A model generated the notes under the pieces. That model saw nothing but the letters and a program-made list of their open reading frames with translations, was not told the DNA's origin and did no database searches. Below are positions 48,197 through 61,030 of a DNA stretch of 64,000 nucleotides, piece by piece. Position 1 is the stretch's first letter, and each line of letters starts with the position of its first letter. The position numbers were made by a program, and so were the translations under genes. Source of the DNA: Rosa chinensis (lineage: Eukaryota > Streptophyta > Magnoliopsida > Rosales > Rosaceae); contig NC_037090.1 in assembly GCF_002994745.2 (NCBI RefSeq), positions 36,699,001 through 36,763,000 of the forward strand, written 5' to 3'.

Positions 48197-51100
48197 ATGG
48201 CGTTCGAGAAGATCAAGGTCGCTAACCCCATCGTCGAGATGGACGGTAAGAGACTTCCTCCCCATCTTTTCTGTTTGCTCCGATCTCTGACTCATCGTTT
48301 CATTTCGCTGATTCCACCTGATTCGATCGTTTCTCATATTTCTTTGTTAGCTTAATTTTTATGCGACGGCGGTGAATTTAGTTTTGGTCTGGTACAGATT
48401 GTAAACTGACCGATTCGCCGTATCTAAATCTATAAGTTTGTTAATAAGGATCTGTAGGATGAATCTGGAACTGTTTGATCTTTGTTATTCAGAAAACAGG
48501 CTCTGATTGGATTGGAATTTCTGGAGACTTTTCATATTTGCAATTTGCTTGAATGAGTGAATATGATGTTAAGGGATTTATGTGTTATCTAAGTCTTAAT
48601 TTCATTCAAAATTTTTATGAAGAAACTCTAGTATGGTTTCGGATGGACAAGAGTATTGAGATTTTACATTCCTCTTTCTCATACTATGAGGCTTTTGGTA
48701 TGTGTTACAGGAGATGAGATGACTCGAATTTTCTGGAAATCAATCAAGGATAAGGTGTGTTGATCCAACTCTTATTGCTCCATCAATATATGTGTGTGTG
48801 TGTGTGTGTTATAATATATTGTTTTTTTTTCCAGTTTATATTTTCTGGAAAAGATTTTGATTACTCATGTTTTCTCTTCTTTTCATGTTACATCTGCAGC
48901 TTATTCTCCCCTTTTTGGATTTGGACATTAAGTACTTTGACCTTGGTCTTCCTCACCGTGATGCCACTGATGATAAAGTTACCGTTGAAAGTGCAGAGGC
49001 TACTCTTAAGTACGTCTAAATGAATTTCCTCTTACTGTTCTGAGAATGATATATTTCTCTGACTTGTGAAATAAAGAAAAGTTCCTAAAGTACCTTTTTA
49101 CTTCTATATTATATTCTGGTATTCATGTTGCATCTCTCTCTTTGTATTTAGGTACAATGTAGCAATCAAATGCGCGACTATCACACCAGGTAGACACTTC
49201 TGAACATGCTGCAAATTCTTTTTGGCGCTTTTATTAGCATATGTATTTTCAACTGACACTTGAGGATACAAGTACATAATATTGTGGTTATAATGTAACA
49301 GATGAAGCTCGCATGAAGGAGTTTAGCTTGAAGCAAATGTGGAGGAGTCCTAATGGGACTATTAGGAATATTTTGAATGGTTAGTAAACTTGAAGCAGTG
49401 AACTTTTTTTATTTTGAAACTTTTAATGGGTAAATTACAAGGGCTGCCGGCTTTCTTCAGGTACTGTTTTCAGAGAACCGATTCTTTGCAAGAACATTCC
49501 TCGCCTAATCCCAGGTATTGTAATTTCATATTGCGTCTATATTGTTTCGTTGGAGTAGTGCCATGCTGATTTTCTTGTTCTTTTTTTTTTTTTTTTAGGT
49601 TGGACGAAGCCAATATGCATTGGAAGACATGCTTTTGGTGATCAATATCGAGCAACTGATACAGTTATCAAAGGACCTGGGAAACTGAAATTGCTGTTTG
49701 GTAAACTTCCATTGTTGCTCAGTAGTTTACAAGATTTTGTATGTCGTATATATTAGAAGTGCTTATCAATGCTCACTAAAACTTGATCAAAGAAGTGATT
49801 TTCCTTTCATTTCTTGTCTTTATATTTGGTGAATAAGGGATTTCTGATAACCTTGAAAATGCTTGCAGTTCCAGAAGGAAAGGATGAGAAGACTGAACTG
49901 GAAGTGTACAACTTTACAGGGGAAGGCGGAGTAGCAATTGCCATGTACAACACCGATGAGGTTGATTTGATAATCCATGGTGTTACTGAAACAGCTTCTC
50001 AATTGCTGCATGTAATCTCTTTGCTTCTTTAGTAGTGTAACTGTTTTTTTCCCCATGCAGTCAATCCGTGCTTTTGCAGAAGCTTCTATGAACACAGCTT
50101 ATGAGAAAAAGTGGCCTCTTTATCTTAGCACAAAAAACACTATTCTTAAGAAGTATGACGGAAGGTATGCAGATTCTCCATGAGCCTGGTTTCAAATATT
50201 TATGATTATACTTAACTGTTCTCTGAGCATATACTCTTGTTTGTTCATGAGATTAGATTCAAGGACATATTTCAAGAAGTTTATGAAGCTCATTGGAAAT
50301 CCAAGTATGAAGCTGCTGGCATATGGTGAGGAACTCTATTGGTTTTCCAATGATGGATTTTGAGGTCGTTTGCTTCTTATTGACTTTATATGATTGAATT
50401 GGCAGGTATGAACATCGTCTCATTGATGATATGGTGGCTTATGCACTTAAAAGTGAAGGTGGTTATGTTTGGGCATGCAAGAATTATGATGGAGATGTGC
50501 AAAGTGATTTCTTAGCTCAAGGTTTGTATGACAGACTACTAGCAATCTTTTGTTGCACTACCTCTATCATCATATTTGACATACAGAGGGTTATAGTTTC
50601 TAACTTCTGGTTGCATTATAGGTTTTGGATCTCTTGGATTGATGACATCAGTACTGGTATGCTAGACCTGATTTGGGTGTTTACTTTCTCTTTCTTATCC
50701 ACCCTTCCTTCCATCAATACATTCTTTTTGTTGTATAAATTCTTTTTCTTCACTTACTAGAGCTGTTTATGGGTGCAGGTGTGCCCAGATGGAAAGACCA
50801 TAGAAGCTGAAGCTGCTCATGGTACAGTTACTCGGCATTATAGAGTTCACCAGAAAGGTGGTGAAACCAGCACAAACAGCATAGCTTCAATTTTTGCTTG
50901 GACGAGAGGGCTTGCACACAGGTATTTTATAAAGTTTGTTCTCCGAGATCTCTTGATTTTTTATTGTTCAATGATAAAAAAAAATTTAAATGGAATTTGA
51001 ATGTTGTCTTTTTAACAGGGCAAAGTTGGATGACAATGCTAAATTGTTGGATTTCACTCAGAAGCTGGAAGAAGCTTGTATTGGAACTGTGGAATCTGGG

Positions 51101-51345
51101 AAAATGACCAAGGATCTTGCACTAATTCTTCATGGACCTAAGTAAGTATCTACTAGAGCGTTATTTGTTCAACCGTTGTGTGTTTGCGTGTCCACGCACG
51201 CTTGGGTCGTGTTTTTCTGTTTCTTTGCATGGACGTTGGTTTCATCGTATGCTTCTTGTGGTGTAGGCTTGCTAGGAACCACTACTTGAACACAGAGGAG
51301 TTCATTGATGCCGTGGCTGCAGAACTGAAAGCAAAGCTTTCTTGA
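48197..51345 (+). CDS. ICDH: NADP-dependent isocitrate dehydrogenase, cytosolic type (intact copy B)
   Basis: It oxidatively decarboxylates isocitrate to 2-oxoglutarate with NADPH formation (EC 1.1.1.42), supplying carbon skeletons for ammonium assimilation and reducing power. Fifteen exons join in frame to 411 residues, the usual length: 48197-48245, 48711-48754, 48900-49009, 49152-49189, 49302-49379, 49461-49514, 49599-49700, 49869-49960, 50061-50164, 50257-50325, 50406-50521, 50622-50656, 50779-50921, 51019-51141 and 51267-51345. Visible motifs are SPNGTIRN (substrate phosphate/carboxylate binding), [14 protein letters not shown] with R134 (equivalent to human IDH1 R132), [40 protein letters not shown] (metal-binding Asp region) and [11 protein letters not shown] (NADP binding). 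There is no transit peptide. The C-terminus KLS is not a peroxisomal SKL signal, so cytosolic location is inferred. Confidence 0.97.
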
Positions 51346-52131
51346 AAGCCTAGTTGTATGTGAACACTTGCAGACTTGATTTAATGCGTTGAATCCTAAT
51401 TTCTTTCTGTTTTGTGTTTCATGCTTGGTGTTCTAAGATAATCATGTGCAAAGTAATGTCAGCCAAAACCTGTTTTATACATGGCAAATTAAACATGTCA
51501 ATAAAAGTAGAGTTCTCATTTGGATATTATTGCTTCTCATCCTTGCGATTTCACTTGTGTTTTCTTAAGAAACTATTTTACCTGCTTTTATGATTTTTTT
51601 TTTCTCTCGCATTTCTCATTTGTTTTACCTAACAAGATGCGAGTTTTTTTTTTCAGGGTCGGGCAACTGTGCCATTTGTTCCTTTTCTCATTCAGAAAGA
51701 AATAATGGAGAGGGTGGGTAGAAATGGTGGCAGAATATTTTCCTTCTACTGTTATGTTAGAGATGTTGGCTCATCTAATTTCCAAGTGTATTAATTTCTT
51801 ATGTACTCTGGTTTCTGTACTTTTATTGAGTTCCATGTTCTTCCCTCTTCCTCAGTTTTCGGCTTTGGCAAGTTTACCTTTTTCACAATCAACTAAATTT
51901 TGTGATATAAAGTGGGAAAAAAGTGTGCCTTTTCATGGGAACTTATATATCCGTTTGCTGGCAAGAGTGATGAGTGGTGCGATAAAAAGGGAAACAATTT
52001 ACCCATGGATGTATTATTTCTGGGGGCGAAATTGTCACTTCTGGATAATTATAAAGAATGAAAAGCTAATGAGTTTGCTAATTGGTACCAAACTACAACT
52101 CTGAGGTACTTTGCTTTATTTTGGGTAACTA
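51346..52131. other. 3' flank of ICDH copy B
   Basis: Non-coding. A plus-strand 126-codon frame (51724-52104) has no recognisable domain and an atypical composition; I treat it as chance. Confidence 0.5.
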
Positions 52132-55040
52132 GGGCCTGGGATTGATTATGAACCTGCTTTTGGGACCAAAAGTGCTTTTACAATTTAGTTGGGCTGTTTG
52201 GTAAAACCTGTAGATTCAGCTTTCATGCAGAAGCGCTTCCTTGAACCGTAGAAATCAAGAAGCTCAATTTCTAGCTTTGGAAATCTGCTTCTGCGGGAAT
52301 CAAGTTGAAGACGCGGAAGTGTTCATGAAATTTCCTATATTGGCGAAATTGTCCTGGTTTTCTTGTTTCTTCTTTCACGTCCACATCCTTCGCTCTCTCA
52401 TTGCTTCTTCTCTCTGATTGGCAAGGAGCCAACCCATATCGTCGAGAGGCATACCTCTCATCCTCTAGATCCAGGTGCAAAATTTAAAGTAAGATGAATC
52501 ATTATTCGTCAATTCTATATGTATTTTGCAATTTTTGGATGATTTCTTTCTTCTCCTTTGTCGTCAATATTTCATCAACCCATGGGTCTCCTCCAAATTC
52601 AATTGCTAGAGCCATTTGGAATTTATATCTGCTGAGAATTGATGTATGTTTTGAGTTAGCCCAGGGTTAGTATTTCATGAATGCATGGTTTTTGCTTCGT
52701 TAGTAATTTGTATAATGATTCTGAAAGGGCCTTGCAATTTTGTTAAAAGTGATATGGCAATGCTGCAATTGATATCTTTTGTTGTTAATTGAGGACTTTG
52801 GGGTTGAGCATCTGTTGCAATTGGTATCTTAGATTCTCTAAATACCAACTCAAGCCAGTAGCTATAGCTAAAAGTTTAAGCTTTGAGATGCTTGGATGGT
52901 TTTGATAGATATAAAAACTTTGAATTGAGATTTTGTAGTTGGAATTTTCTAGGCACGTAAGCATAAAAATGTGTAGATTCTGGATGATAAACTATGTTGG
53001 TGATGTTATTGTTATCTCAGTAACTTCCAACAGTGCATGTTATTAAAGATGTGATGCAATTAAGAGAATATGGTACTTTATTTTCCTTTCCTTTATTACA
53101 TACTATAGTTTTTCGGGAATTGATGCTTTAGTCATATATTTAGTTGTTAGCTTACTTCTGATTCTTCAGGAAAAAGGAATGACTGGTTGTTATCTTAGTC
53201 ATATATTTATGATGCTAATAGTCGGCGTAGAAGAAAGAGAGAGATAGAGAGACATGGGTGAAGAGAGTAGTCTCGCTGCAAAGATAGAGAGAGATTGGAC
53301 TGGTTTGAGGTGAGTTGCTTGCTAATTTCAGTTTGATTTTTTGGTTATACAGGATCCTCTGTGTTGAAGTGTAGTACCTAGCTCTGTCTCTCTCCACTTG
53401 AAGGTAAGTTGTTCTTCACTGATGGGCCTTTGTGATGGATTCATATATATAATCGAATAAATTTTTATAAGTTGCCTTTTGAGCTAGAGCTGTTTGCTTG
53501 ATAATTGTTATTTCATTTTCCTTAAACCCTTTTTCAGTAGTTAAATAGTTTTGAAGTATGCACAACCCAAGTGAATTATGTTGATGTTATAATCTGGCAT
53601 TATTATGTAAGGAAAAGGCCAACCACATGAGCATATACATTTGACTATTAAGAAGCCTATTAGTAAGTGGTCGTGTGATGTATCATAAGTGGAGGCTTTG
53701 AAGTAAGTGGAGGAGAACATTTGCTGGTATTAAAAATAGACAAGTTAATTGGTTTTGTTTTGGGAAGTAAGTGGAGGCTTTGAAAAGTGCATTGTGGCTT
53801 GCTGCTTTGGCCCAAATCTAGAATAATGGATGATATCAGGTTTGTCTCTTAATTTGTATATTGCTATTAGTTATAGTGATATTATAAGAGACTAGTCATT
53901 GTAAAGAATAATATTGTGTTTTCAGAATTTTTACATGATAGACAAGTTAATTAACTCTTCATATATGAAATTCATATTTGGCAGCCAACAAGATCTCTAC
54001 ACAAACTGCGATCGGTACAGCAATAGCAATTGCTGGTGTTGTCATTTACTCCTTGATAAAAGCAAACTTGGAAGAGCAAAAGAAGGCAAGGATTTTGAAG
54101 TACCTCATTTTGGATTGAACTTACGTACATACAATATATCATATGTTCTATTTCAAAAGGTTGCTGCTATTTCCGCATCATAAGAGGTATAGCTTGGAAA
54201 GGGAAAATAAGACCTGTGTAGTCACTGGCTTCATCTACAGATTACAAAATTGAAATTCTCATTGAACTTTGACTATTGTTGTACTATTATTACCAATTGG
54301 TAAGTGATCTCTAAAGAGACTTGATCACTACTGTTGTAAGACAAAATCATTGTATTTGAACACAATGTTAATGTTGAACCCCTTTCAAATTTATCGACTT
54401 ATTTCTCAAGCAAGTTTTCAAATGGATGTGCATCTCTGCTTCAAAATTTTCTTGTTTGTTGCCCAGAATTGCTTCAGTCCAGGCAAAATTGCCCAAATTA
54501 TGTATTTTATTAGTATTTTTAGCATTTATGACCATTTTAGTGATTATATCTAGTCACAGCACTTTTATCTATTTAGCATTTAGTTGTAAATTTCAAGTGA
54601 CTGTAATATATTTTGTGTAATGGTTCCCGTTGAACTATGGTAGAGAATATTTGGATTTCTGGACTTATTTTGTGTAATAGTAAAACATAATATGCATATT
54701 GAAGGGCTTAAAGTAAATATTTTATTCGGTCCAAGCAAGGGTAGAAGGATAATACATGTGAATTTTTTATTATTTGGTATGGTTACATAATAAAAAAATA
54801 AAATTATGTATTTTAGTAGCATAGTTTAGCATGTATGACCATTTTGGTAATTATATTTAGTGAAAACACTTTTGTCTCGCAACCAAACACCTAGAAATTG
54901 CTTTTCGTTATCACAGCACTTTTAAAAATAGTTTACCAAACACCTTAGCTGCTTCTTCTCACATCAAGTTCATAAGTGTTTCATCTCACAGCAATTTCAT
55001 AAGTGCTTATTCTCACAGCACATCAATCCCAAACTAAGCC
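52132..55040. mobile_element. probable terminal-inverted-repeat DNA element, ~2.9 kb, with captured gene fragment
   Basis: The left end GGGCCTGGGATTGAT and the inverse of the right end (ATCAATCCC...AAGCC) match with a 4-bp gap. Both subterminal regions repeat 'tttggtaaa' and 'agcagaagc'-like motifs in opposite orientation. TA borders both ends, compatible with a PIF/Harbinger- or Mariner-like short target duplication, but the superfamily is unsure. No transposase is visible. A plastid phosphate-translocator exon-like fragment lies inside. Confidence 0.5.
53985..54117 (+). pseudogene. terminal exon fragment of a triose-phosphate/phosphate translocator
   Basis: After a good acceptor site (TTTGGCAG) the frame reads [20 protein letters not shown], then [13 protein letters not shown] and a short tail to TGA. 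This is the C-terminal end of plastid triose-phosphate/phosphate translocators (TPT family), covering the last transmembrane helix and the basic tail. The intact family has about 400 residues including a transit peptide; no other exon is detectable in the 2.9-kb element. Preservation of the intron-exon junction points to a DNA-level capture rather than a retrocopy. The VVI and NLEEQ variants suggest an old or diverged source. Confidence 0.75.
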
Positions 55041-57356
55041 TAAAAATGAAATTTTAGATCGGCATCTCAAAACTTGTGCACACAAATTATTTTAGAAGAG
55101 AAAAATCGGTGCATTAACTCGTTTTGCTTAATTACGAAAATTGCATACCTATAACTTGAATTTCACGTCCAAACAGTCTATCTTTGCACACAATCTCTCA
55201 AGGCCAAAGCTGAACACAAAAGGTAAATAGTCAAAAGAAGAATAGCCGATGAGTTCGCTAATTACAACAACTCACAATTAAATAGCACTAATTATAATTA
55301 AAACGCAGCATGTCGTGTTATATTCATCTGGAGACTTGTGCACTCAATTATGTTAGAAGAGAAAAATCGAGAACATTGGTTTTTTTTTTTTTTTTTTGCT
55401 TAACTACGAAATTTGTACACTTGATAACTCAAATTTCCATATATAATTCTTTCATCGGTACGAGTCTTCATTAAGGACAACTTAAATAATTTGCGTCCAA
55501 ACATGTTTGAGATTTTAAAAGTCCACGATTAATTAAAAAAAGAAACACAGCGTACCGGCTACTACTAATCTGTTACTTTATATAGCATTTTTACGGTTCT
55601 AATTATGGTTAAAAAGAGTGAACGTAAATAAGGGAAAAGGGGGAGCACCTCCTTTTAAGAACTCTAATAAACTCCACTAGGCATTAGCTCACCTAACCAG
55701 TTCACCTAAAAGACAACCTCATTGGTACAATTCACCTGAATTTCTTCATCATTTCAAAATCGAGCCCCTTCTGTACAAGATTATATACAATCTAAATACA
55801 AAAAGTTTCATCAGTACAGGATATAATAATTGTGTAGCAATAGTATTGCCACAAAATTGCTGAGAGGGGGCACCATGAAGCAAAGCTTTCCTCTCCATCA
55901 TTCAGACAACCAGCTAGATAACTTCTTTTGGTTACACCCTCGAAATTTTCAATTTCCACCATGCTAAAATACATTAGTTGATCGATCAGCTGAGTGATAT
56001 AATCCTTTACATCTTTTAAGCCCTTATCGGATTCAGTGGAGCTTTAAAGATAGCGATACTTGCAGCCATGTATGGATGACAGTAGTCCAGTGCAGGACCA
56101 TAATATTGTTGATCCTTGAGATCAACCTTACTCACATTTCTTCCTTGATATTCATTGTGAGGCTCTCTAGTCATCTCCAAACTAGGCTAACCTTTATCTT
56201 CGAGAATGTGATGATTCTTTCTTATATTCAAAACAATCAGGATGACTCAGAGTGCACTAAGAAAACATGAGAAGCCATAACTATCCAAACAAATAGAAAG
56301 CTCTCTCTGTGTGACTTGGAATGTTTGATCATGACTAAATTCTTAGTTCACCTAACATAAATTCTTTGACTATTTAAATGATGGAATAGGAGATCCAACT
56401 TCAGGAAGACGTTATTACATCAGCTTTTTGGGACCAGAAAGTAATCAAATTCGATTAGTTTACATATTGATAAAAAAAAAGAAAGAAAGAAGAAGATTAG
56501 TTTACATAATTACATAAAATAAGAGTAGAGATTGATCAGTACAATAATAACAATATGGGCATGGAGTCGAGCCTCTCAGTTTGACTGGATTCCAAGTCCT
56601 ATCTTGAGAAAAAAATAAAATAAAAAAAATAAAAGAAGTAAGAGTGTAGATTGAATAATCCTGCCAATAAGACTGAGAACCTACCTTGTGACCAAGAGTT
56701 CATGGTTGATCAAACTAATTTTAGGATAATTAAAATACTAAATATGCATTATATTTATTTATTTAACCCTCAGTTTACCAACAAATGTCCAAGAGCTGTA
56801 CTAGCATATTGTCACTAAGAATTTTGCGAAAAGCACATTCTTCAATGTCTAGTATTAAAAAAGTGACAGTAAATTTTGCCATCAAGTTCACGTTGATTGA
56901 CTCCATGATGCTGGGTCTTGCTACTCTAGGGTAGTCGTTTGTTTGTTTGTTTCTTTTTTTTATAATTTTTTTATATTGGTGTGTATGTGAGATTTTAAAC
57001 TTTGGAGGTGCTCGAATTATTTTTATTAGGATGTAAATGGAAAGTAGAGATTGCTAGGAGTTCGCGGTATTTTTCAGTGAATTTTACAGGTTCATTAACT
57101 ATTGTTTAAAGAATTTTTGATGTTTAATTGGAAGAAATTAAATGCTGATGTTGCACATTGTGATTGGTTAGTGTGAAAATTTGTGGTGGGCATAAAGAAG
57201 GTCCCGTATGTAGATGATACATAGTGATGACATCAACCACTGGCTCGTCACTGGATACGTCAAGTGGTGGCATGAAGTGTTTGTGTTCATGACAAGTGGC
57301 ACAAACTTGTTGGTGTTTACATAGAGGTTGACATGTGGCACTAAGGCCACCAATAC
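55041..57356. other. AT-rich intergenic region
   Basis: No supported gene. It holds an imperfect ~100-bp direct repeat (about 55072-55170 and 55334-55433; core ACTTGTGCA...TTAGAAGAGAAAAATCG). At 56190-56016 on the minus strand there is a short coding-like stretch (VDLKDQQYYGPALDYCHPYM, ending IFKAPLNPIRA and a stop) that I do not recognise. Confidence 0.45.
55072..55433. repeat. imperfect ~100-bp direct repeat pair
   Basis: Two copies, spaced about 262 bp apart, share TTAGAAGAGAAAAATCG and GCTTAA.TACGAAA.TT blocks. The second copy has an expanded T run. Confidence 0.7.
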
Positions 57357-57884
57357 TTGGGATTAGAGATTGGGCATGAACAGGATGAGAAACCCTATTA
57401 TCTTTCTAATGACGTTCTTCCTTGCGCTAATTCTAGAGGTGACGATCACAGCAGCTATTGCCACTCAAATCAAGGATGTCTTCATCCCTCTTCTCTTATT
57501 TTTTCTTGCCAATCTCTTCCACACATAGATCTGCTAGAGTCTGCAGCCTATGGTGGTGATGGTCATGGTGTTTCTGAAATTTGGTTGCGGTTGAATCTCA
57601 ACGGTGGCCTGACACTTCCTCCTCGGTCTTGGCGGTGGCCCCTTTTTTGCCTGGGATATTCTAAATCTGAGCTCGATATTGAACCAAGATTTTTTTCGAC
57701 AGATCGAGAAGCATTGCAAGTGTGCAATGAAGCAAGCGTGGCAACAACTAGGTTGATGATGACGGTGGTAAAATCCTACCACGGACTACGGCGGCCGGAT
57801 GCACGGCTGGGTTGGACGCAGCACGGCAACCTTGTCGCTGTTAACGGCTGCATGGCAGAATGTTATGCCCCATACCTAAACTAA
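57357..57884 (+). other. 175-codon open frame of unknown origin
   Basis: The frame is long for this AT-rich region and moderately GC-rich in its second half (KSYHGLRRPDARLGWTQHGN). I recognise no domain. It directly adjoins LTR-like repeat DNA, so transposon origin is more likely than a host gene. Confidence 0.25.
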
Positions 57885-58592
57885 ACCGTTTACTAGTCAT
57901 TTGGACGGTAAATGAATAAAAGTTTCACTTTTTATTTTAATTTTGACCTTTTAGTGGGTCAAAAAGTTGATTTTTTATTCGGCTCAGTTGAGAAAATTTC
58001 AATCTGGAAAGATGTAGAGCCTGTTAAACCGGACACGCGAGAATCGGAGTTCATATGAGAAAGTTAAAATCTAAAAACCTCGAGTTACGATTTTGGGAAC
58101 TTGATATAAATAGCAAGTTTGCATTTGGAAACTTTCTAGTTTGGGAGTTTCTGTTTTGGGCCGAAACCCAAATCTCAAACTGTCACGCCTCAAATTTTGA
58201 ATAACAAATTCAAATCCGAAACATGAATAATAACCAATACAAATAACGTCCTGAATTTTTTTCTTAACCAACATAAATAAAATGTTACGTCCGAAAGAGT
58301 CTACAACCACACCAAAATAGGTTAAGTGCTGCACTTATCACCGATGCCCTACTCCGCTCGATCTCTGCCCTGATACTCTTGACCTGCAGGTTTATCCGCT
58401 ACACCGTTTGAATAGTGTACCGGGATTGCAAACACAAAACCCGGTAAGCTTTTTGCAAAGCTCGTGAGTAAATTTAAACAAAGCACAAAGTCACAACTTA
58501 ATCACAACATTTTCAACACAAAACAAACATTCATTAACAATTTCAAAACCATTTCAATAAAGTCTCACCACTCGACACCTCATAACCTCTAG

Positions 58593-58730
58593 CCCGTGTT
58601 CATGATCACGAGTAACCCAACTCGCTACTTTCATGTCACACAATGGCAGACAACTCTCCAACCCGTGTTCATGATCACGAGTAACCCAACTCGCTGCTTT
58701 CATGTCACACAATGGCAGACAAACTAGAGC
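58593..58730. repeat. 69-bp tandem duplication
   Basis: Two copies start CCCGTGTTCATGATCACGAG at 58593 and 58662. The period is divisible by three, so minus-strand frames show a repeated CDMK.ASWVTRDHEHGLE peptide that need not be real. Confidence 0.9.
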
Positions 58731-60467
58731 TCTAACGGTATCGTAACTTGTCACCTCGGCCTAGGTTCACCTTTACGATATAATCACCACATTCCCTACA
58801 GTGGCATATGATCCATAGATCGAACATTTAAAGGTCCCTCAGACCCAAATGTTATAACTATTCTCACATACGCGTTCTCACAATCCAATAGCCAATTACC
58901 ATATAAATTGTAATTCTAAAACCATCACGTGTTTTAAATAATAATCTAAAACAATCACCATCATTATTCTTTCATTCAATGTCATTTAACATAATATATC
59001 ATGACAAATCTCAAAACCAATAACATATCATAACCCAAGTTATCACACTTTCACACCTCAATGTCACACCATTTCATATAAAATCACGTAGATATATTTA
59101 TATATACGTAATCATAATCATCCACTCAGGGATGACCACTAATACTAACTATAGTTCACACGTCATAAAGCCGTGAAATTCATTTTTTATATATTTAACA
59201 CTCATTTTCTTAAAACCATTTTTCACACATAGCAATTAAATGAAAATAATGAAATTCGGTTCGTAAATGAACCATGTGAGATTTACTCACCTCTAAATTC
59301 CCGCTGCGTCTTCTTAACAGCTCGAATTACGATTCACAATCGTCCGCCAACTCAACCCGTCAAACACCTAACCAAAGACGATATTTAACTTAGCGCACAA
59401 TACATAAAACGCACTTACACAAAGTTCCAGTAGTCAGATCTTCACCCGTGACCACACAAGGTCATCGGGACAGTCCTACGATCATCATAACAAACTACAA
59501 GTCTAAAGGACGGTCCGATCATCACAGATCACAAATCGAACGATCGAAATTGTGAAATTCATAACTTAATCATACCATATCCAAAATTCACATGCTATAT
59601 ATCGAAATGATCGTAACGACATGTAGAACATTAAAATAGGAAGAAAATGCCCTTGGGACCCCGGAAGTGGCTGGAAAAGGCCGCCGAAATTAGAGGCAGA
59701 GTAGTCGCCGACCACAGCCAACGACGTCCGGGTCAAGCTACTCCTCTTCGTTTCATCATTTTGAACAACTTTCATAACTATCACGAAGTTAGAAAACGAG
59801 TGGAAGTGGTCGAAAATTACCAAAACAGTCGTGTGTGGCAGAAATTTTTCCAGAAAACGGCGAGGCTCCAATCAGCGTGAAATCGATCGCTTCAAGTGCT
59901 GTCCTTCTTGAAGAGTGATCAGGAGCTTGAGGCGAGTTCAACAAGCCAAGAAACTCGAGTTTTGGTGGCCGGAGCTAGGAGAAATCGGAATCGACTTCAA
60001 ATCGGCCTCAAACTGAACAAAGCTTCCAGCCGCCGCTACATGCCGTGCTGCGGTGCAAGGCTACCACTGGTAGATGCGCAAGGACGATACGAAGCCAAGG
60101 TAAGAAGTTTGGTGAGGATTGGTGGCCGGAGGAGGGAGAACGAAGCCGGTGAATCTTTGCTCTGTTTTCGGCTCGGGCTCGGGAGAGAGAAAACGAAGAA
60201 GATGAACTGTGCGGCGACAGAAATGGAAACCCTAAATTTGGAAACATTTCCAAACGCGATAACTTCTTCATACTAACTCCGATTCTTGCGTTCCGCATAA
60301 GCACGCACTCGTATCGATGAGATCTACAACTTTTGTGAAGAAAGTTTCCTCAAATTCCTTATGTAAAAAAAATCGATTTTAGTGACACCCCCTAAATAAC
60401 ATTCGTTTCGAAAATAAAATCATTTAAAACCAAATTCCTCAAACAACGACATACAAATCATGCCCCA

Positions 60468-60499
60468 AATTCATAATTCATATAACTGAATTATGAATT
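60468..60499. repeat. 13-bp perfect palindromic hairpin at the 5S array boundary
   Basis: AATTCATAATTCA (60468-60480) and TGAATTATGAATT (60487-60499) are exact inverses separated by 6 nt. The right arm ends at the base where 5S spacer homology begins. Confidence 0.9.
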
Positions 60500-60911
60500 G
60501 TGTATGCAGAATCAATTTATATAAAGGCTTCGTCTCACTTCACTAGAGCACTTGAACTGAAACGACAAAGGGGCTTTCTCGGGTCTCGTACGTTGCGCCA
60601 TCTCCATCACCTCCATGCCCGGCTAGGGTAGACCCGTCCCAGTCCCCGTTCATTTAGCTATTCATAAAAATAAAAAATAGTGAGTTGTCGGAATATATTT
60701 CTTTGGTCGAACCGAGCCCAAGAGCCTCAAGGCCCAAGGCCAATCTTTTTGACGTCTTAATATATATGCCTGCTGTGTACAATCGGCGCACACGTCGCAT
60801 GAGCCTTTGAAGAGCTGGACCGAATTGGTGCATGAGCGAAGTAGCCGAAATCAAAAGGAGCGGAAAAAAAATAAAAAAAATTAGTGAATTGAGAAATCAA
60901 AGGCAAAAAAA

Positions 60912-61030
60912 GGGGTGCAACACGAGGACTTCTCAGGGGGTCACCCATCCTAGTACTGCTCTCAACCAGGCAAGCTTAACTTCAGAGTTCTGAAGGGATC
61001 TGGTGCATTATTGCTGGTATGATCACACCC
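60912..61030 (-). rRNA. 5S rRNA copy 1 (diverged, probably pseudogene)
   Basis: 119 nt from GGGTGTGATCATACCAGC to GTGTTGCACCCC, followed by a T run. Many substitutions affect conserved positions: TTGAGAGCAG in the intermediate element, and GACCCCCTGAGAAG in the C-box area. Confidence 0.85.

Larger units (their letters stand above)
57885..60499 (-). mobile_element. LTR-like retrotransposon DNA (probable Gypsy LTR) abutting the 5S array
   Basis: On the minus strand the segment from about 60386 (TGTCACTAAAATCG) to about 58183 (ending GAGGCGTGACA) has TG...CA boundaries and the style of a long Gypsy LTR: a CTCCGATTCTTGCG leader motif, a GC-richer middle (60000-60200) and no coding domain. I found no matching 5-bp duplication, so the limits are tentative. 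The flanking 57885-58180 repeats the CTCCGATTCTCGCG motif and may be part of a second LTR. Confidence 0.4.

Noticed and set aside
51724..52104. 126-codon plus-strand frame after ICDH
   Set aside because: No recognisable domain, atypical composition, no splice or start context; probably chance.
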